Shown here: in pieces, positions 25,954 through 34,382 of the stretch
Numbering within the stretch: position 1 is the first letter of the stretch
Layout of the letters: every line of letters begins with the position of its first letter
NCBI GenBank assembly: GCA_016744975.1
Contig: JADGDI010000019.1
Span: forward strand, 1-34,476
Origin: Hyphomicrobiales bacterium
GTDB taxonomy: Bacteria > Pseudomonadota > Alphaproteobacteria > Rhizobiales > OSC116
Direction: 5' to 3'
DNA length: 34,476 bases
Notes under the pieces: generated by a model
Seen by the model: only the letters and a program-made list of their open reading frames with translations
What the model was told of the DNA's origin: nothing
Database searches by the model: none
Translations under genes and position numbers: made by a program

Positions 25954-27168
25954 ATGTCATACATGCCTTTAAATAACCAGCTTTGGAAACAACATATTAC
26001 ATCAGAAGCATTGCGCCTGATTTTTCCGTTAATTGCATTATATGCCATTTTTGCGATCATTATTTGGACATTAACCTTTACTGGCATTTTTAATTTCAAC
26101 CCAGCCGGTGATATTATTGCTTGGCATTATTATGACATGCTGTTTGGCTTTACTTATATTGGCCTTTTGGGCTTTATTTTAACAGCAGGGCCTGAATGGG
26201 CTAACGTTAAAAAAGTGGCCGGAAAAGAACTAATTTTAGTTGTTATTGCATGGATGTTTTGTCGATTTAGCTTTTGGTTCTTAGAGGTTTTAACAATATA
26301 TCCAACAATGTTTAGCCATTTATTGCTGAGTGGGTGGCTAATTTGGCGCCTTATTCCATTATTAATAAACACAATGATGAGCCGCCTAATCCTTACTATA
26401 TCTGCATTATATTTGGCGCAAATATTGTTTTTTGCTACTCATTTAGAGTGGGTCGAAATTAGTCTATTATCTGTTTCTAGGCTGACAGCGGGCATATTCG
26501 TTATTATGATATTACAGGTGCTAAAACCAATTTCATTGGTAATAATGAATGATAGTATAACGCAAAAACATATTGATGAGGTATTTATTCCACGACCGCC
26601 GCGTAGGCGATTTGCTATTTTTTGCCTAGCTTTATTTATAGCAATTGATTTCTCAACCACCAATGCAATGTTTATAATCTCTGCAGATTTAGAGGCCTAT
26701 ATAAGCTTTGCAGTGATGGCATCCTTGCTAAATATTTTAAACGATTGGCATATAAAAAATTCCATATTTTCAATATTTGCGATGCCACTCTACCTAATTT
26801 ATTGGTTTATCGCTATTGGAATGTTGATTTTTGGGCTAGAAAAACTAGCAATTTTTGACTATTTATCTATGGCAAATGCCGAATTGCATGCCCGTCATTT
26901 AATCTTTATGGGCGCGATTGGCTTAGCAATATTTATGGTTCTACTAATTGCTGGTAGACGCCATACTGGCAGATCATTAAATTTATCTATAAAAATAAAA
27001 TTTGCTTTATTGTGCATTATTTCATCGGTAATTAGCCGTGGTTTGATGCCGATCATTCTGCCTGATCAAATTGAATTGATTTACCAAATTTCGGCATTAT
27101 TTTGGGTCCTAGCTTTTAGTTTATATTTAAGTGAGTTTTTACCATTTTTCTTACGAAAAAATCTATAA
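25954..27168 (+). CDS. nnrS: NnrS family membrane protein
   Basis: The 404-residue protein has about twelve membrane helices. It matches NnrS in the early segment AWHYYDMLFGF...GFILTAGPEWANV and the late segment ELHARHLIFMGAIGLAIF...GRRHTGRSL. NnrS proteins are heme- and copper-containing inner-membrane proteins that help cells withstand nitric oxide stress. In most members the first motif is WHAHEMLFGF; here the second histidine is tyrosine, so one possible metal ligand is lost. It begins one base after the ATPase stop without a clear ribosome binding site, so translation may depend on the genes before it. Linkage to an SsuABC-type importer is not the usual setting. Its last six bases overlap the 3' end of the convergent LysR gene. 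Confidence 0.87.
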   Translation: MSYMPLNNQLWKQHITSEALRLIFPLIALYAIFAIIIWTLTFTGIFNFNPAGDIIAWHYYDMLFGFTYIGLLGFILTAGPEWANVKKVAGKELILVVIAWMFCRFSFWFLEVLTIYPTMFSHLLLSGWLIWRLIPLLINTMMSRLILTISALYLAQILFFATHLEWVEISLLSVSRLTAGIFVIMILQVLKPISLVIMNDSITQKHIDEVFIPRPPRRRFAIFCLALFIAIDFSTTNAMFIISADLEAYISFAVMASLLNILNDWHIKNSIFSIFAMPLYLIYWFIAIGMLIFGLEKLAIFDYLSMANAELHARHLIFMGAIGLAIFMVLLIAGRRHTGRSLNLSIKIKFALLCIISSVISRGLMPIILPDQIELIYQISALFWVLAFSLYLSEFLPFFLRKNL

Positions 27169-28068
27169 TTGAGTAATATTATTTGATATTTCTCTGGTTA
27201 ACCAATCACGAAATTTAGCAAATCCTGCAATTTCATCACTATATTTCGGGTATATTAGGCAATAAGCTTGTTCAGCCAGCAATCGGCGTTCGGAATATAA
27301 TACCAAACCGCCAGATGACAATTCTTTTTTTACCAATATTTCAGGCACCAATGCAACACCAAGCCCTGCGATAGCTGCATTAATTAGCATATCAAAATGG
27401 TCAAACCTAGCGCCTCGTAGTATTTCGCGGTGGTCAATTTGAGCATGTTTAAACCATTCAAGCCATAATGTTGGGCGCGTGGCCTGCTGTAAGAGGGGTA
27501 ATTTTATCAAATCCTCATCGCTTAATTCAGCTTGGTTTTTTAACATTTTTGGCGATGCAACAATTACCAAATATTCTTGCATTAATTCAATTGTCTCAGT
27601 GCCTGAACTCCGATGGTTGCCGCGGCCAATAGCTGCATCGAATGGGTCAATTTCAAAATCTACCGGGTGCAAACGCGATGCAATGTCAAAAGTAACATTT
27701 GGCGCAATTTTCTGAAAATTACTTAATCTTGGGATGAGCCAACGGTTGGCAAAGGTTGGTAATATTGCCAAGCGCAAAACTTCGCTATGACCACCGAATG
27801 CCATCACAGACATTGCAGCTTCATCCAAATCAGTTAACAATTTTTTTGCATCATATTGCAGCGCCCTACCCGCATCAGATAATACAAGCCGCTGTTTGAT
27901 TCGATGGAACAACCTCACACCCAATCGCTCTTCTAACGAATTGATGGAGCGGCTAATAGCGCTTTGAGTAAGGTTTAGAGCGTGAGCTGCTTTGGTTGTT
28001 GTGCCAAAAACAATACAGGCAGAAAAAGCCTGTAATTCAATAATAGTAGGTAAATATGATTGTCGCAT
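27163..28068 (-). CDS. LysR-family transcriptional regulator, probably of gcdH
   Basis: From the ATG at 28068 the protein has 301 residues. GGGAG sits six bases upstream, so this start is better than the in-frame TTG at 28080. The N-terminal winged helix contains TTTKAAHALNLTQSAISRSINSLEERLG, split here by family-typical positions at about 20-50, and a substrate-binding domain follows from about residue 90. It resembles the GcvA/GcdR branch. It is divergent from gcdH and a CoA-transferase gene, so it most likely controls them in response to glutarate or a related acid. A pair of 33-bp direct repeats lies in the shared gap. The 3' end overlaps nnrS by six bases. Confidence 0.93.
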   Translation of the reverse strand: MRQSYLPTIIELQAFSACIVFGTTTKAAHALNLTQSAISRSINSLEERLGVRLFHRIKQRLVLSDAGRALQYDAKKLLTDLDEAAMSVMAFGGHSEVLRLAILPTFANRWLIPRLSNFQKIAPNVTFDIASRLHPVDFEIDPFDAAIGRGNHRSSGTETIELMQEYLVIVASPKMLKNQAELSDEDLIKLPLLQQATRPTLWLEWFKHAQIDHREILRGARFDHFDMLINAAIAGLGVALVPEILVKKELSSGGLVLYSERRLLAEQAYCLIYPKYSDEIAGFAKFRDWLTREISNNITQL

Positions 28069-28091
28069 AAAATCTCCCAACTAATCACTAC

Positions 28092-28157
28092 CATAAAAAA
28101 TCATTAACTGCACTTTATTTTTATCATAAAAATTCATTAACTGCACTTTATTTATTG
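28092..28157. repeat. Two adjacent 33-bp direct repeats in the lysR-gcdH gap
   Basis: Copy 1 is 28092-28124 and copy 2 is 28125-28157. They agree at 29 of 33 positions, with a common core CATTAACTGCACTTTATTT. They start 24 bases upstream of the LysR ATG and end 65 bases upstream of the gcdH ATG, inside the region that must hold both promoters. They are probably duplicated regulator sites or a recent duplication. Confidence 0.85.
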
Positions 28158-28222
28158 TTATAAATTTATCTTATGTTACGCTAATATAGGCATAATAGAC
28201 TAAATCAATGAACCATTAAAGT

Positions 28223-28252
28223 ATGAGTGACGACAATATGAGTGACGACAAT
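28223..28252 (+). repeat. gcdH: Exact 15-bp duplication of the gcdH start codon and next four codons
   Basis: ATGAGTGACGACAAT occurs twice in direct succession, so the protein begins [11 protein letters not shown]. The repeat is in frame and gives two possible starts five codons apart, at 28223 and 28238. No Shine-Dalgarno sequence is seen before either. Confidence 0.97.
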
Positions 28253-29467
28253 AAGAGACCCGTATTAAAAACCAAAGACCAACCTGAATTACAAAATTTC
28301 CGTTGGGAAGACCCGTTTTTATTTGATGACCAGCTTGATGATGAAGAGCGGATGATAAAAGACAGTGCGGCAGCTTTTGGTGCTGAACATCTTGCACCAC
28401 GCGTTGAGCAAGATTATCTAGAAGAACGTAGTGACCCAAATATTTTTAAATTAATGGGCGAGACAGGCCTACTTGGCGTCACTTTGCCAGAACAATATGG
28501 CGGTGTTGGTGCCTCTTATGTGTCTTACGGTCTTGTAGCACGCGAAATTGAACGGATTGACAGCGGCTATCGCTCTATGATGAGTGTTCAGTCCTCTCTT
28601 GTTATTTACCCAATTTACGCTTATGGCAGTGAAGCGCAGCGTAAAAAATATTTACCTAAACTTGCTTCTGGACAATGGATTGGTTGCTTTGGTTTAACCG
28701 AACCAGATGCTGGATCAGACCCCGCTGGCATGAAGACCACCGCCAAAAAAACCGATAATGGTTATCTGCTTAATGGTGCAAAGATGTGGATATCCAACAG
28801 CCCAATTGCAGATGTATTTGTGGTATGGGCAAAATCTGAGGCACATGATGGGAAAATCCGTGGGTTTATACTAGATAAAGGCATGAAAGGCCTTAGCGCA
28901 CCAAAAATCGGCGGTAAATTATCGCTTCGCGCCTCGATCACTGGTGAAATTGTAATGCAAGATGTTGAAGTAACCGAAGATGCGTTATTGCCACATGTAT
29001 CTGGCCTTAAAGGACCATTTGGCTGTTTAAACCGAGCGCGTTACGGCATTGCTTGGGGCGCTATGGGCGCAGCCGAAGATTGCTGGTTACGTTCGCGCCA
29101 ATATGGCCTTGATCGCATTCAATTTAACAAACCATTGGCAGGTACGCAATTATATCAAAAGAAATTAGCTGACATGCAGACCGATATTAGTATGGGCTTA
29201 CAGGCGGCTTTGCGTGTTGGACGTTTATTTGATCAAGCCAAAGCTGCACCAGAAATGATTTCAATGATCAAACGAAATAATTGCGGCAAAGCTTTGGATA
29301 TTGCGCGTCAAGCCCGTGATATGCATGGTGGCAATGGCATTCAAATTGAATATCATGTCATGCGCCATTCACAAAATCTTGAAACAGTTAACACCTATGA
29401 AGGCGCACATGATGTACATGCACTCATTCTTGGGCGTGCACAAACTGGCATTCAGGCATTTTTCTAG
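28223..29467 (+). CDS. gcdH: Glutaryl-CoA dehydrogenase
   Basis: The 414-residue protein is an acyl-CoA dehydrogenase of the glutaryl-CoA type. It has the FAD segment [16 protein letters not shown], then [17 protein letters not shown], and [24 protein letters not shown] at the C-terminus with the catalytic base at about E393. These patterns closely follow GcdH rather than generic short-chain enzymes. It oxidises and decarboxylates glutaryl-CoA to crotonyl-CoA in lysine, tryptophan or glutarate breakdown, passing electrons to electron-transfer flavoprotein. A CoA-transferase gene follows by about 25 bases and likely supplies glutaryl-CoA. The start region is duplicated, so translation may begin at 28223 or 28238. 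It is divergent from a LysR gene. Confidence 0.95.
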   Translation: MSDDNMSDDNKRPVLKTKDQPELQNFRWEDPFLFDDQLDDEERMIKDSAAAFGAEHLAPRVEQDYLEERSDPNIFKLMGETGLLGVTLPEQYGGVGASYVSYGLVAREIERIDSGYRSMMSVQSSLVIYPIYAYGSEAQRKKYLPKLASGQWIGCFGLTEPDAGSDPAGMKTTAKKTDNGYLLNGAKMWISNSPIADVFVVWAKSEAHDGKIRGFILDKGMKGLSAPKIGGKLSLRASITGEIVMQDVEVTEDALLPHVSGLKGPFGCLNRARYGIAWGAMGAAEDCWLRSRQYGLDRIQFNKPLAGTQLYQKKLADMQTDISMGLQAALRVGRLFDQAKAAPEMISMIKRNNCGKALDIARQARDMHGGNGIQIEYHVMRHSQNLETVNTYEGAHDVHALILGRAQTGIQAFF

Positions 29468-29492
29468 CATAAATTAAAGATCGGGCATTGTG

Positions 29493-30644
29493 ATGAAACA
29501 GGGTTATCCGCTTAGCGGCATAAAAGTATTAGATTTAAGCCGCGTTTTAGCGGGGCCATGGGCGAGCCAAAATCTGGCCGACCTTGGCGCCCAAATTATC
29601 AAAATTGAAAACCCAAAAGGCGGTGATGACACTAGAAAATGGGGGCCGCCTTATGTTAAAAACAGCCAAGGTGAAGCTGACAAAAGAATGTCGGCCTATT
29701 TTAGTGCTGCAAACCGTGGCAAACAATCACTAACCGTCGACATTGCATCCAAAGCAGGCCAACAGCAAATTCTTGACCTGCTTGCAGACTGCGATATCCT
29801 GATTGAGAATTTTAAAGTTGGCGGCTTAGAAAAATACGGTTTAGACCATGTAAGTTTAACAAATAAATTTCCAAAGCTGATTTATTGCTCAATCACTGGC
29901 TTTGGTCAAAGTGGCCCAGACGCGCATAAATCTGGCTATGATTTTATGATCCAAGCCATGGGTGGGTTAATGAGCATCACTGGCGATCAAAATAGCGGAC
30001 CATTAAAAGTTGGCGTGGCAATTACCGACCTGTTCACCGGCATGTATGCCGTTACCGCCATTCAAGCGGCCTTAATTGAGCGCCATAATTCTGGGCTTGG
30101 TCAGCATATTGACTTAAGTCTATTTGATTGCCAACTCGCCATGCTTGCTAACCAAGCAACCAACTATTTAAACAGTGGAAATTCGCCAAAAATGATGGGA
30201 AACCAACATCCAAATATTGTGCCTTATCAATCATTTAAAACCCTAGATGGACATTTTATTTTAGCGGTGGGTAATGACAAGCAATTTGGTGATTTTTGTC
30301 GATTAGTTGGAACAAACTGGGCGGAGGATGCATTATATAATAGCAATGAATTGCGAGTTACCAATCGCGCTCAATTGGTGCCCTTAATTGAACATGAAAC
30401 CGCTCAAAAATCTACCAATTATTGGCTAACTGAATTGGCAAAACTCAAAGTACCAGTTGGCAGAATTAACAATATAGAACAGGCTCTAAATGAACCACAA
30501 ACCAAAGCCCGCAATATGATTATTGAACAAGATTTGGATAATTTTGGCACAGTACAAACGATCGCCACACCGATTAAAATGTCACGTTCAAAGACGGGGG
30601 CAAACACTGCCCCACCACTATTAGGCCAGAATGATAAATCTTAG
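29493..30644 (+). CDS. CaiB/BaiF family CoA-transferase (probably acts on glutarate)
   Basis: From the ATG at 29493 the protein has 383 residues; a GTG one codon earlier is also possible. It is a class III CoA-transferase, with VLDLSRVLAGPWASQNLADLGA near the N-terminus, split by family convention into motif blocks, IKIENPKGGDDTR, and ITGFGQSGP followed by GYD with the likely catalytic aspartate at about D150. These enzymes move CoA between carboxylic acids through an enzyme-bound anhydride. The gene directly follows gcdH, and homologous pairs activate glutarate using succinyl-CoA or a similar donor. Substrate is inferred from this pairing. Ends are intact and no terminator is obvious after it. 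Confidence 0.9.
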   Translation: MKQGYPLSGIKVLDLSRVLAGPWASQNLADLGAQIIKIENPKGGDDTRKWGPPYVKNSQGEADKRMSAYFSAANRGKQSLTVDIASKAGQQQILDLLADCDILIENFKVGGLEKYGLDHVSLTNKFPKLIYCSITGFGQSGPDAHKSGYDFMIQAMGGLMSITGDQNSGPLKVGVAITDLFTGMYAVTAIQAALIERHNSGLGQHIDLSLFDCQLAMLANQATNYLNSGNSPKMMGNQHPNIVPYQSFKTLDGHFILAVGNDKQFGDFCRLVGTNWAEDALYNSNELRVTNRAQLVPLIEHETAQKSTNYWLTELAKLKVPVGRINNIEQALNEPQTKARNMIIEQDLDNFGTVQTIATPIKMSRSKTGANTAPPLLGQNDKS

Positions 30645-30681
30645 CTTAGCTTTAAGTTCTAGCTAGAGAGTTAGGTCTATC

Positions 30682-31797
30682 TCAGTTAGCCATGTCTAAT
30701 TCTTCACCTAGTTTAAATCCGTACATAAATGTATCCTCCAAATCTGCATCCGATATATTGGTCAAGATAATGACCCCAACTCGGTTGTTTGGATTTATAC
30801 CAATTATAGTGGATGTGCCAGTTTCACCACCTTCATGCCCCCAGATTTTATCCTCATACCCGATTAAAAAGGAGTGTAATCCAACGCTATTGTCAATTTT
30901 TTTAATTTGTTGACTGAACATTTCAGCGGTAGTTTCTGGTTTTAAAATCTGAGCCCCTTTATAATTACCGCCATTGCCAAGCATTGCTAAAAACTTATGC
31001 ATATCTTGCGCATGAGAACGCAGCCCTCCATTGGGGTAGTCGGTAAATGTATAATGCTCAACAGCTTTTCCATCTTCATATGGGGTTACGATGCGAGTTT
31101 TTATATTTGCCAAATGCCAGTGGCTATCATCCATTCCCAATGGCTTGAATATATTTTTTCTGGTATATTCAGTAAACGACATTTTAGCAATATTCTCAAC
31201 CAACACTCCAATTAATGCACTGCCTATGTTAGAATAATTATAAACTTTACCCGGATTAAATTCATGAAAATTGTGTTTCATATCGTAAAATTCACCATCA
31301 GTCGAAAAGTAATTACTCATAAAATATTTAAGTTTTACAGGGCTGTCTTCACCAGAGTAATATTGACCATCCATTGCAGGCCCATCGGCAATGGATGATG
31401 TATGGGTCAATAACATTCTAAATGTCACCTTGGTGTTGTGTCTCGGTATATTCACCTCAAATGGCAAATAATCATTAATCGGGTCATCCAATTTAAACAA
31501 ACCTTCATCATATAACTTTAACAGCGCGGCGCCTGTTACCATTTTAGAGACCGACGCCATTAAAAATACATCCTTTTTATTGAGTCTTTGCTTGTTGGCA
31601 ATGTTTGCCAAACCAAAATATCTTTCAAATAACACCTTCTCACCTTTAAACACCAATACTGCATAGGCGGGAATTTCTTGTATTTGCATTTGTAGTTTTA
31701 TATGTTGTGTAAATTTACCTGTCAGCTCATTGGCCTTAACAGGCAGCATTAGGAGTAGAATCGATATAACTTTGACAAATAATTGAAGTAATTTCAT
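30682..31797 (-). CDS. Serine beta-lactamase-like hydrolase (class C / PBP4*-like), exported
   Basis: From the ATG at 31797 the protein has 371 residues. AAGGG lies just upstream, and the start is directly before a signal peptide (MKLLQLFVKVISILLLML, cleavage near KANE), so the longer frame beginning at 31824 is unlikely. The catalytic motifs of the family are present: S92-V-S-K95, Y188-S-N190, and HEGG near the C-terminus in place of KTG. Such proteins include esterases, D-aminopeptidases and class C beta-lactamases. Sequence alone cannot tell which, and drug resistance should not be assumed. It faces the CoA-transferase gene end to end and lies downstream of amt on the same strand with its own likely promoter. 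Confidence 0.88.
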   Translation of the reverse strand: MKLLQLFVKVISILLLMLPVKANELTGKFTQHIKLQMQIQEIPAYAVLVFKGEKVLFERYFGLANIANKQRLNKKDVFLMASVSKMVTGAALLKLYDEGLFKLDDPINDYLPFEVNIPRHNTKVTFRMLLTHTSSIADGPAMDGQYYSGEDSPVKLKYFMSNYFSTDGEFYDMKHNFHEFNPGKVYNYSNIGSALIGVLVENIAKMSFTEYTRKNIFKPLGMDDSHWHLANIKTRIVTPYEDGKAVEHYTFTDYPNGGLRSHAQDMHKFLAMLGNGGNYKGAQILKPETTAEMFSQQIKKIDNSVGLHSFLIGYEDKIWGHEGGETGTSTIIGINPNNRVGVIILTNISDADLEDTFMYGFKLGEELDMAN

Positions 31798-31931
31798 ATT
31801 TACCCTTACGCAAATGATGGTCACATACTAGCCTATATGGTGTCACATAAATGGGTCTACTTCCATTAAAAACTCAAAATGTAGTAATATCTGATTCATC
31901 ACTATTGTTTCAGCCATAGCTGACTTAAATT

Positions 31932-31959
31932 TCGCCCCGCAATTTATATGGCGGGACGA
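31932..31959 (-). terminator. Candidate terminator hairpin after amt
   Basis: TCGCCCCGC (31932-31940) and GCGGGACGA (31951-31959) pair with one internal mismatch around a 10-base loop, just beyond the amt stop. The run that follows on the minus strand is AAATTT rather than pure T, so termination may be weak. A second small hairpin, TCAGC-CATA-GCTGA, lies at 31910-31923. Confidence 0.5.
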
Positions 31960-31972
31960 TTAAAACTATATT

Positions 31973-33319
31973 CTAATATTTTGGGGCAGTCTCAATGTGA
32001 GAGAATTCTGGATAGGCTTTTAAACCTAGCTCCACTTGGTCAAGACCAAGTCTTTCTTGCTCCTCACTTACCCTAATGCCAATGGTCGTTTTAAGTACCC
32101 ACCAGAAAACCGCAGAAACAGCACAGACGAAAACACCAATTGCAATAACACCAATAGCCTGTGTGCCAAAACCTGTTTGAACATTACTTAATGGCACGAT
32201 AAGCGTTCCCCAAATACCGCATAATAAATGCACTGGGATTGCTCCAACCACATCATCAATCTTCAAACGATCCAATAGGGGAACGGAGATGATCACAATA
32301 AAAGCCCCAATAGAACCAATGAATACAGCCTGGGAAATGGATGGTGATAAGGGATCTGCAGTGATGGATACCAAGCCAGCCAACGCGCCATTAAGCGCCA
32401 TGGTTAAATCTACCTTTTTATACAAAAGCTGTGTCAAAACTAATGCTGTAATAGTGCCAGCAGCGGCTGCCATATTGGTGTTTGCAAATATTTTTGCAAT
32501 GGCGATTGCATCTGCAGCAGAGCCTAAAGCTAATTGAGATGCACCATTAAACCCAAACCAGCCAAACCACAGTATAAATGTACCTAAAGTCGCAATAGGC
32601 AGATTTGACCCTGGATATGGCGTGATGCAAATCTTACCGTTAACCTCCCGATATTTACCAAGGCGCGGACCCAAAAATACGGCACCCATTAAAGCTGCCC
32701 AACCCCCTACACTGTGAACTAAGGTGGAGCCGGCAAAATCTGTAAATCCGAGCTCAGCCAACCAGCCTCCACCCCAAACCCACGAACCGGTCACTGGGTA
32801 TATAAATGCAGTTAACACGCCCGAGAAAATTAAAAAAGGCCATAATTTTATTCGTTCTGCTAACGTACCAGAAACGATAGATGATGCAGTCGCACAAAAT
32901 ACCATTTGAAAAAACCAGTCGGCATAAGCACCATAATTGGCACTGAAATCACCACTTATTGCAGCGCTATCGTCGGGTGAAAATATTGATAGTTTACCAA
33001 AATAACCGCTACCAAAACCTTGATTGACATTGTTATACATCAGCTCATAACCAACCAACCAAAACATCAGACCAGACAAAGCATATAGAGAAATATTCTT
33101 AGTGCAAATGGTTGCTACATTTTTACTGCGTACCATACCTGCTTCTAACATAGAAAACCCCGCTGCCATGAACATCACTAAAAACCCACCTATTAAGAAT
33201 AACAGTGTGTTAAATACAAAACTGGTTTCCGCTGGCGTAATTTCTGCTGCTTGAACAGATTGAGTTAGACCTATAATGCTGAAGCCTAACACTATACTTC
33301 GATATTTGAATTTTTTCAT
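31973..33319 (-). CDS. amtB: Ammonium transporter (Amt/MEP/Rh family)
   Basis: From the ATG at 33319 the protein has 448 residues and begins with a cleavable signal (MKKFKYRSIVLGFSIIGLTQSVQA is the region 1-24, split at QA). The longer frame from 33379 would put 20 odd residues before this signal, so it is rejected. About eleven membrane helices follow. Family features include FQMVFCATASSIVSGTLAERIK, the first pore histidine in VHSVGGWAALMG (about H202), FGWFGFNGASQL, and the second pore histidine in PVHLLCGIWG. It conducts ammonium or ammonia into the cell. No glnK (PII) gene is beside it, although that pairing is very common. Confidence 0.95.
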   Translation of the reverse strand: MKKFKYRSIVLGFSIIGLTQSVQAAEITPAETSFVFNTLLFLIGGFLVMFMAAGFSMLEAGMVRSKNVATICTKNISLYALSGLMFWLVGYELMYNNVNQGFGSGYFGKLSIFSPDDSAAISGDFSANYGAYADWFFQMVFCATASSIVSGTLAERIKLWPFLIFSGVLTAFIYPVTGSWVWGGGWLAELGFTDFAGSTLVHSVGGWAALMGAVFLGPRLGKYREVNGKICITPYPGSNLPIATLGTFILWFGWFGFNGASQLALGSAADAIAIAKIFANTNMAAAAGTITALVLTQLLYKKVDLTMALNGALAGLVSITADPLSPSISQAVFIGSIGAFIVIISVPLLDRLKIDDVVGAIPVHLLCGIWGTLIVPLSNVQTGFGTQAIGVIAIGVFVCAVSAVFWWVLKTTIGIRVSEEQERLGLDQVELGLKAYPEFSHIETAPKY

Positions 33320-33591
33320 TTTGAACAATCTTATTATTATATTGGTTACAGTATGCAGAGTTAATAATATAATTTTCACCCCGCATAATAATCATTTCAA
33401 GATTGATGCCAGCTTTTACAACATCGTTAATAGGTTGATTTATATTAACTATTTAAGCGCGTCATTATTCCAACTCCTTTTAAGTGATTAAATTTTAGCC
33501 GATTTGTTATATATGTTTAATATTTAGGCATACATAATAGTGGATAGAAAAACTCAAATCCGCTAGTTTAAAATCAAAAAAGGAAAACCAT

Positions 33592-34041
33592 ATGTCCATT
33601 TGGAAAACTAAAATTGACCCCAATATTATCAACCAATTCCACAATAAAACAGCAATGAAGGTTTTGGGTATTGAAATAACCGAAATGGCTGACGATTGCT
33701 TAAAGGGAAAAATGCCAGTTGATAGCCGAACCCACCAACCAATGGGTGTATTGCATGGCGGCGCGTCGGTGTTATTTGCCGAAACTCTAGGCTCTTGCGC
33801 AGCATCTTTTGTTGCGGGAGAAAAATTTATTTGCCTCGGACAAGAAGTTAACGCCAACCATATTAGAAGTGTAAAAGAAGGCTGGGTTTACGGTAAAGCA
33901 AAACCATTGCATATTGGCCGCAGTTCACATGTTTGGAGTATTGAAATAAGCAATGAAGATGGTAAATTAGTATGCATATCACGCATCACTATGGCAATTA
34001 TCCCAAACCCAGAAGGTATAAACAGCTATATCGGTAGCTGA
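33592..34041 (+). CDS. Hotdog-fold thioesterase (PaaI/YdiI type)
   Basis: The 149-residue protein is a small hotdog thioesterase. It has MGVLHGGASVLFAETLGS (about 43-60), where HGG and the glutamate of FAET form the usual catalytic part, and a matching second half (HIGRSSHVWSIEI). Members hydrolyse acyl-CoA esters, such as aryl- or hydroxybenzoyl-CoA. AAAGGA lies eight bases before the ATG. It is flanked by gaps on both sides and appears to be transcribed alone. The substrate is unknown. Confidence 0.9.
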   Translation: MSIWKTKIDPNIINQFHNKTAMKVLGIEITEMADDCLKGKMPVDSRTHQPMGVLHGGASVLFAETLGSCAASFVAGEKFICLGQEVNANHIRSVKEGWVYGKAKPLHIGRSSHVWSIEISNEDGKLVCISRITMAIIPNPEGINSYIGS

Positions 34042-34382
34042 GCTGTAAAAACCAAAACCGCTAGATTTATCATCCAAGCCACCCCAATCACACATAACTG
34101 ACGCTTTATAGGGCGGTAGAATATTGTCCTGCTAAAGAATTTTCTTCCTCATTATTGTATTTCGCAAAAATTTATGCTTTTTTATAAGCATTAATTACGG
34201 TTAATACTCTAATTAAAAGAAGGTTGTGCTTTAATTAATTTTCATGGAATAATTGCCTTGTCTTAACATAGTGAAAGTCTATCGTCTTGGCAAAATCTGT
34301 ATTTGCTCAAAATACGGAAATGGATCAAATAAACACTAACTTTATTGGATTTTTAAATTATCAACATTGAGGGAAAGATATA
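34042..34382. other. Intergenic leader region before fhs
   Basis: This 341-base AT-rich gap has no credible gene. It must contain the fhs promoter. The only structure I noted is a weak hairpin, ATGCTT (34174-34179) pairing with AAGCAT (34186-34191). I looked for a riboswitch-like fold and did not recognise one. Confidence 0.45.

Noticed and set aside
28092-28157. 33-bp direct repeats as a CRISPR array
   Set aside because: The two units are directly adjacent with no spacers, and no cas genes are in the window.
30682-31797. Antibiotic-resistance beta-lactamase
   Set aside because: The motifs are those of the wide serine hydrolase superfamily with HEGG instead of KTG; many members are esterases or peptidases, so a resistance call is not supported.
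34042-34382. Folate-type riboswitch before fhs
   Set aside because: I could not find the conserved core of any folate riboswitch known to me; only a weak AT hairpin is present.
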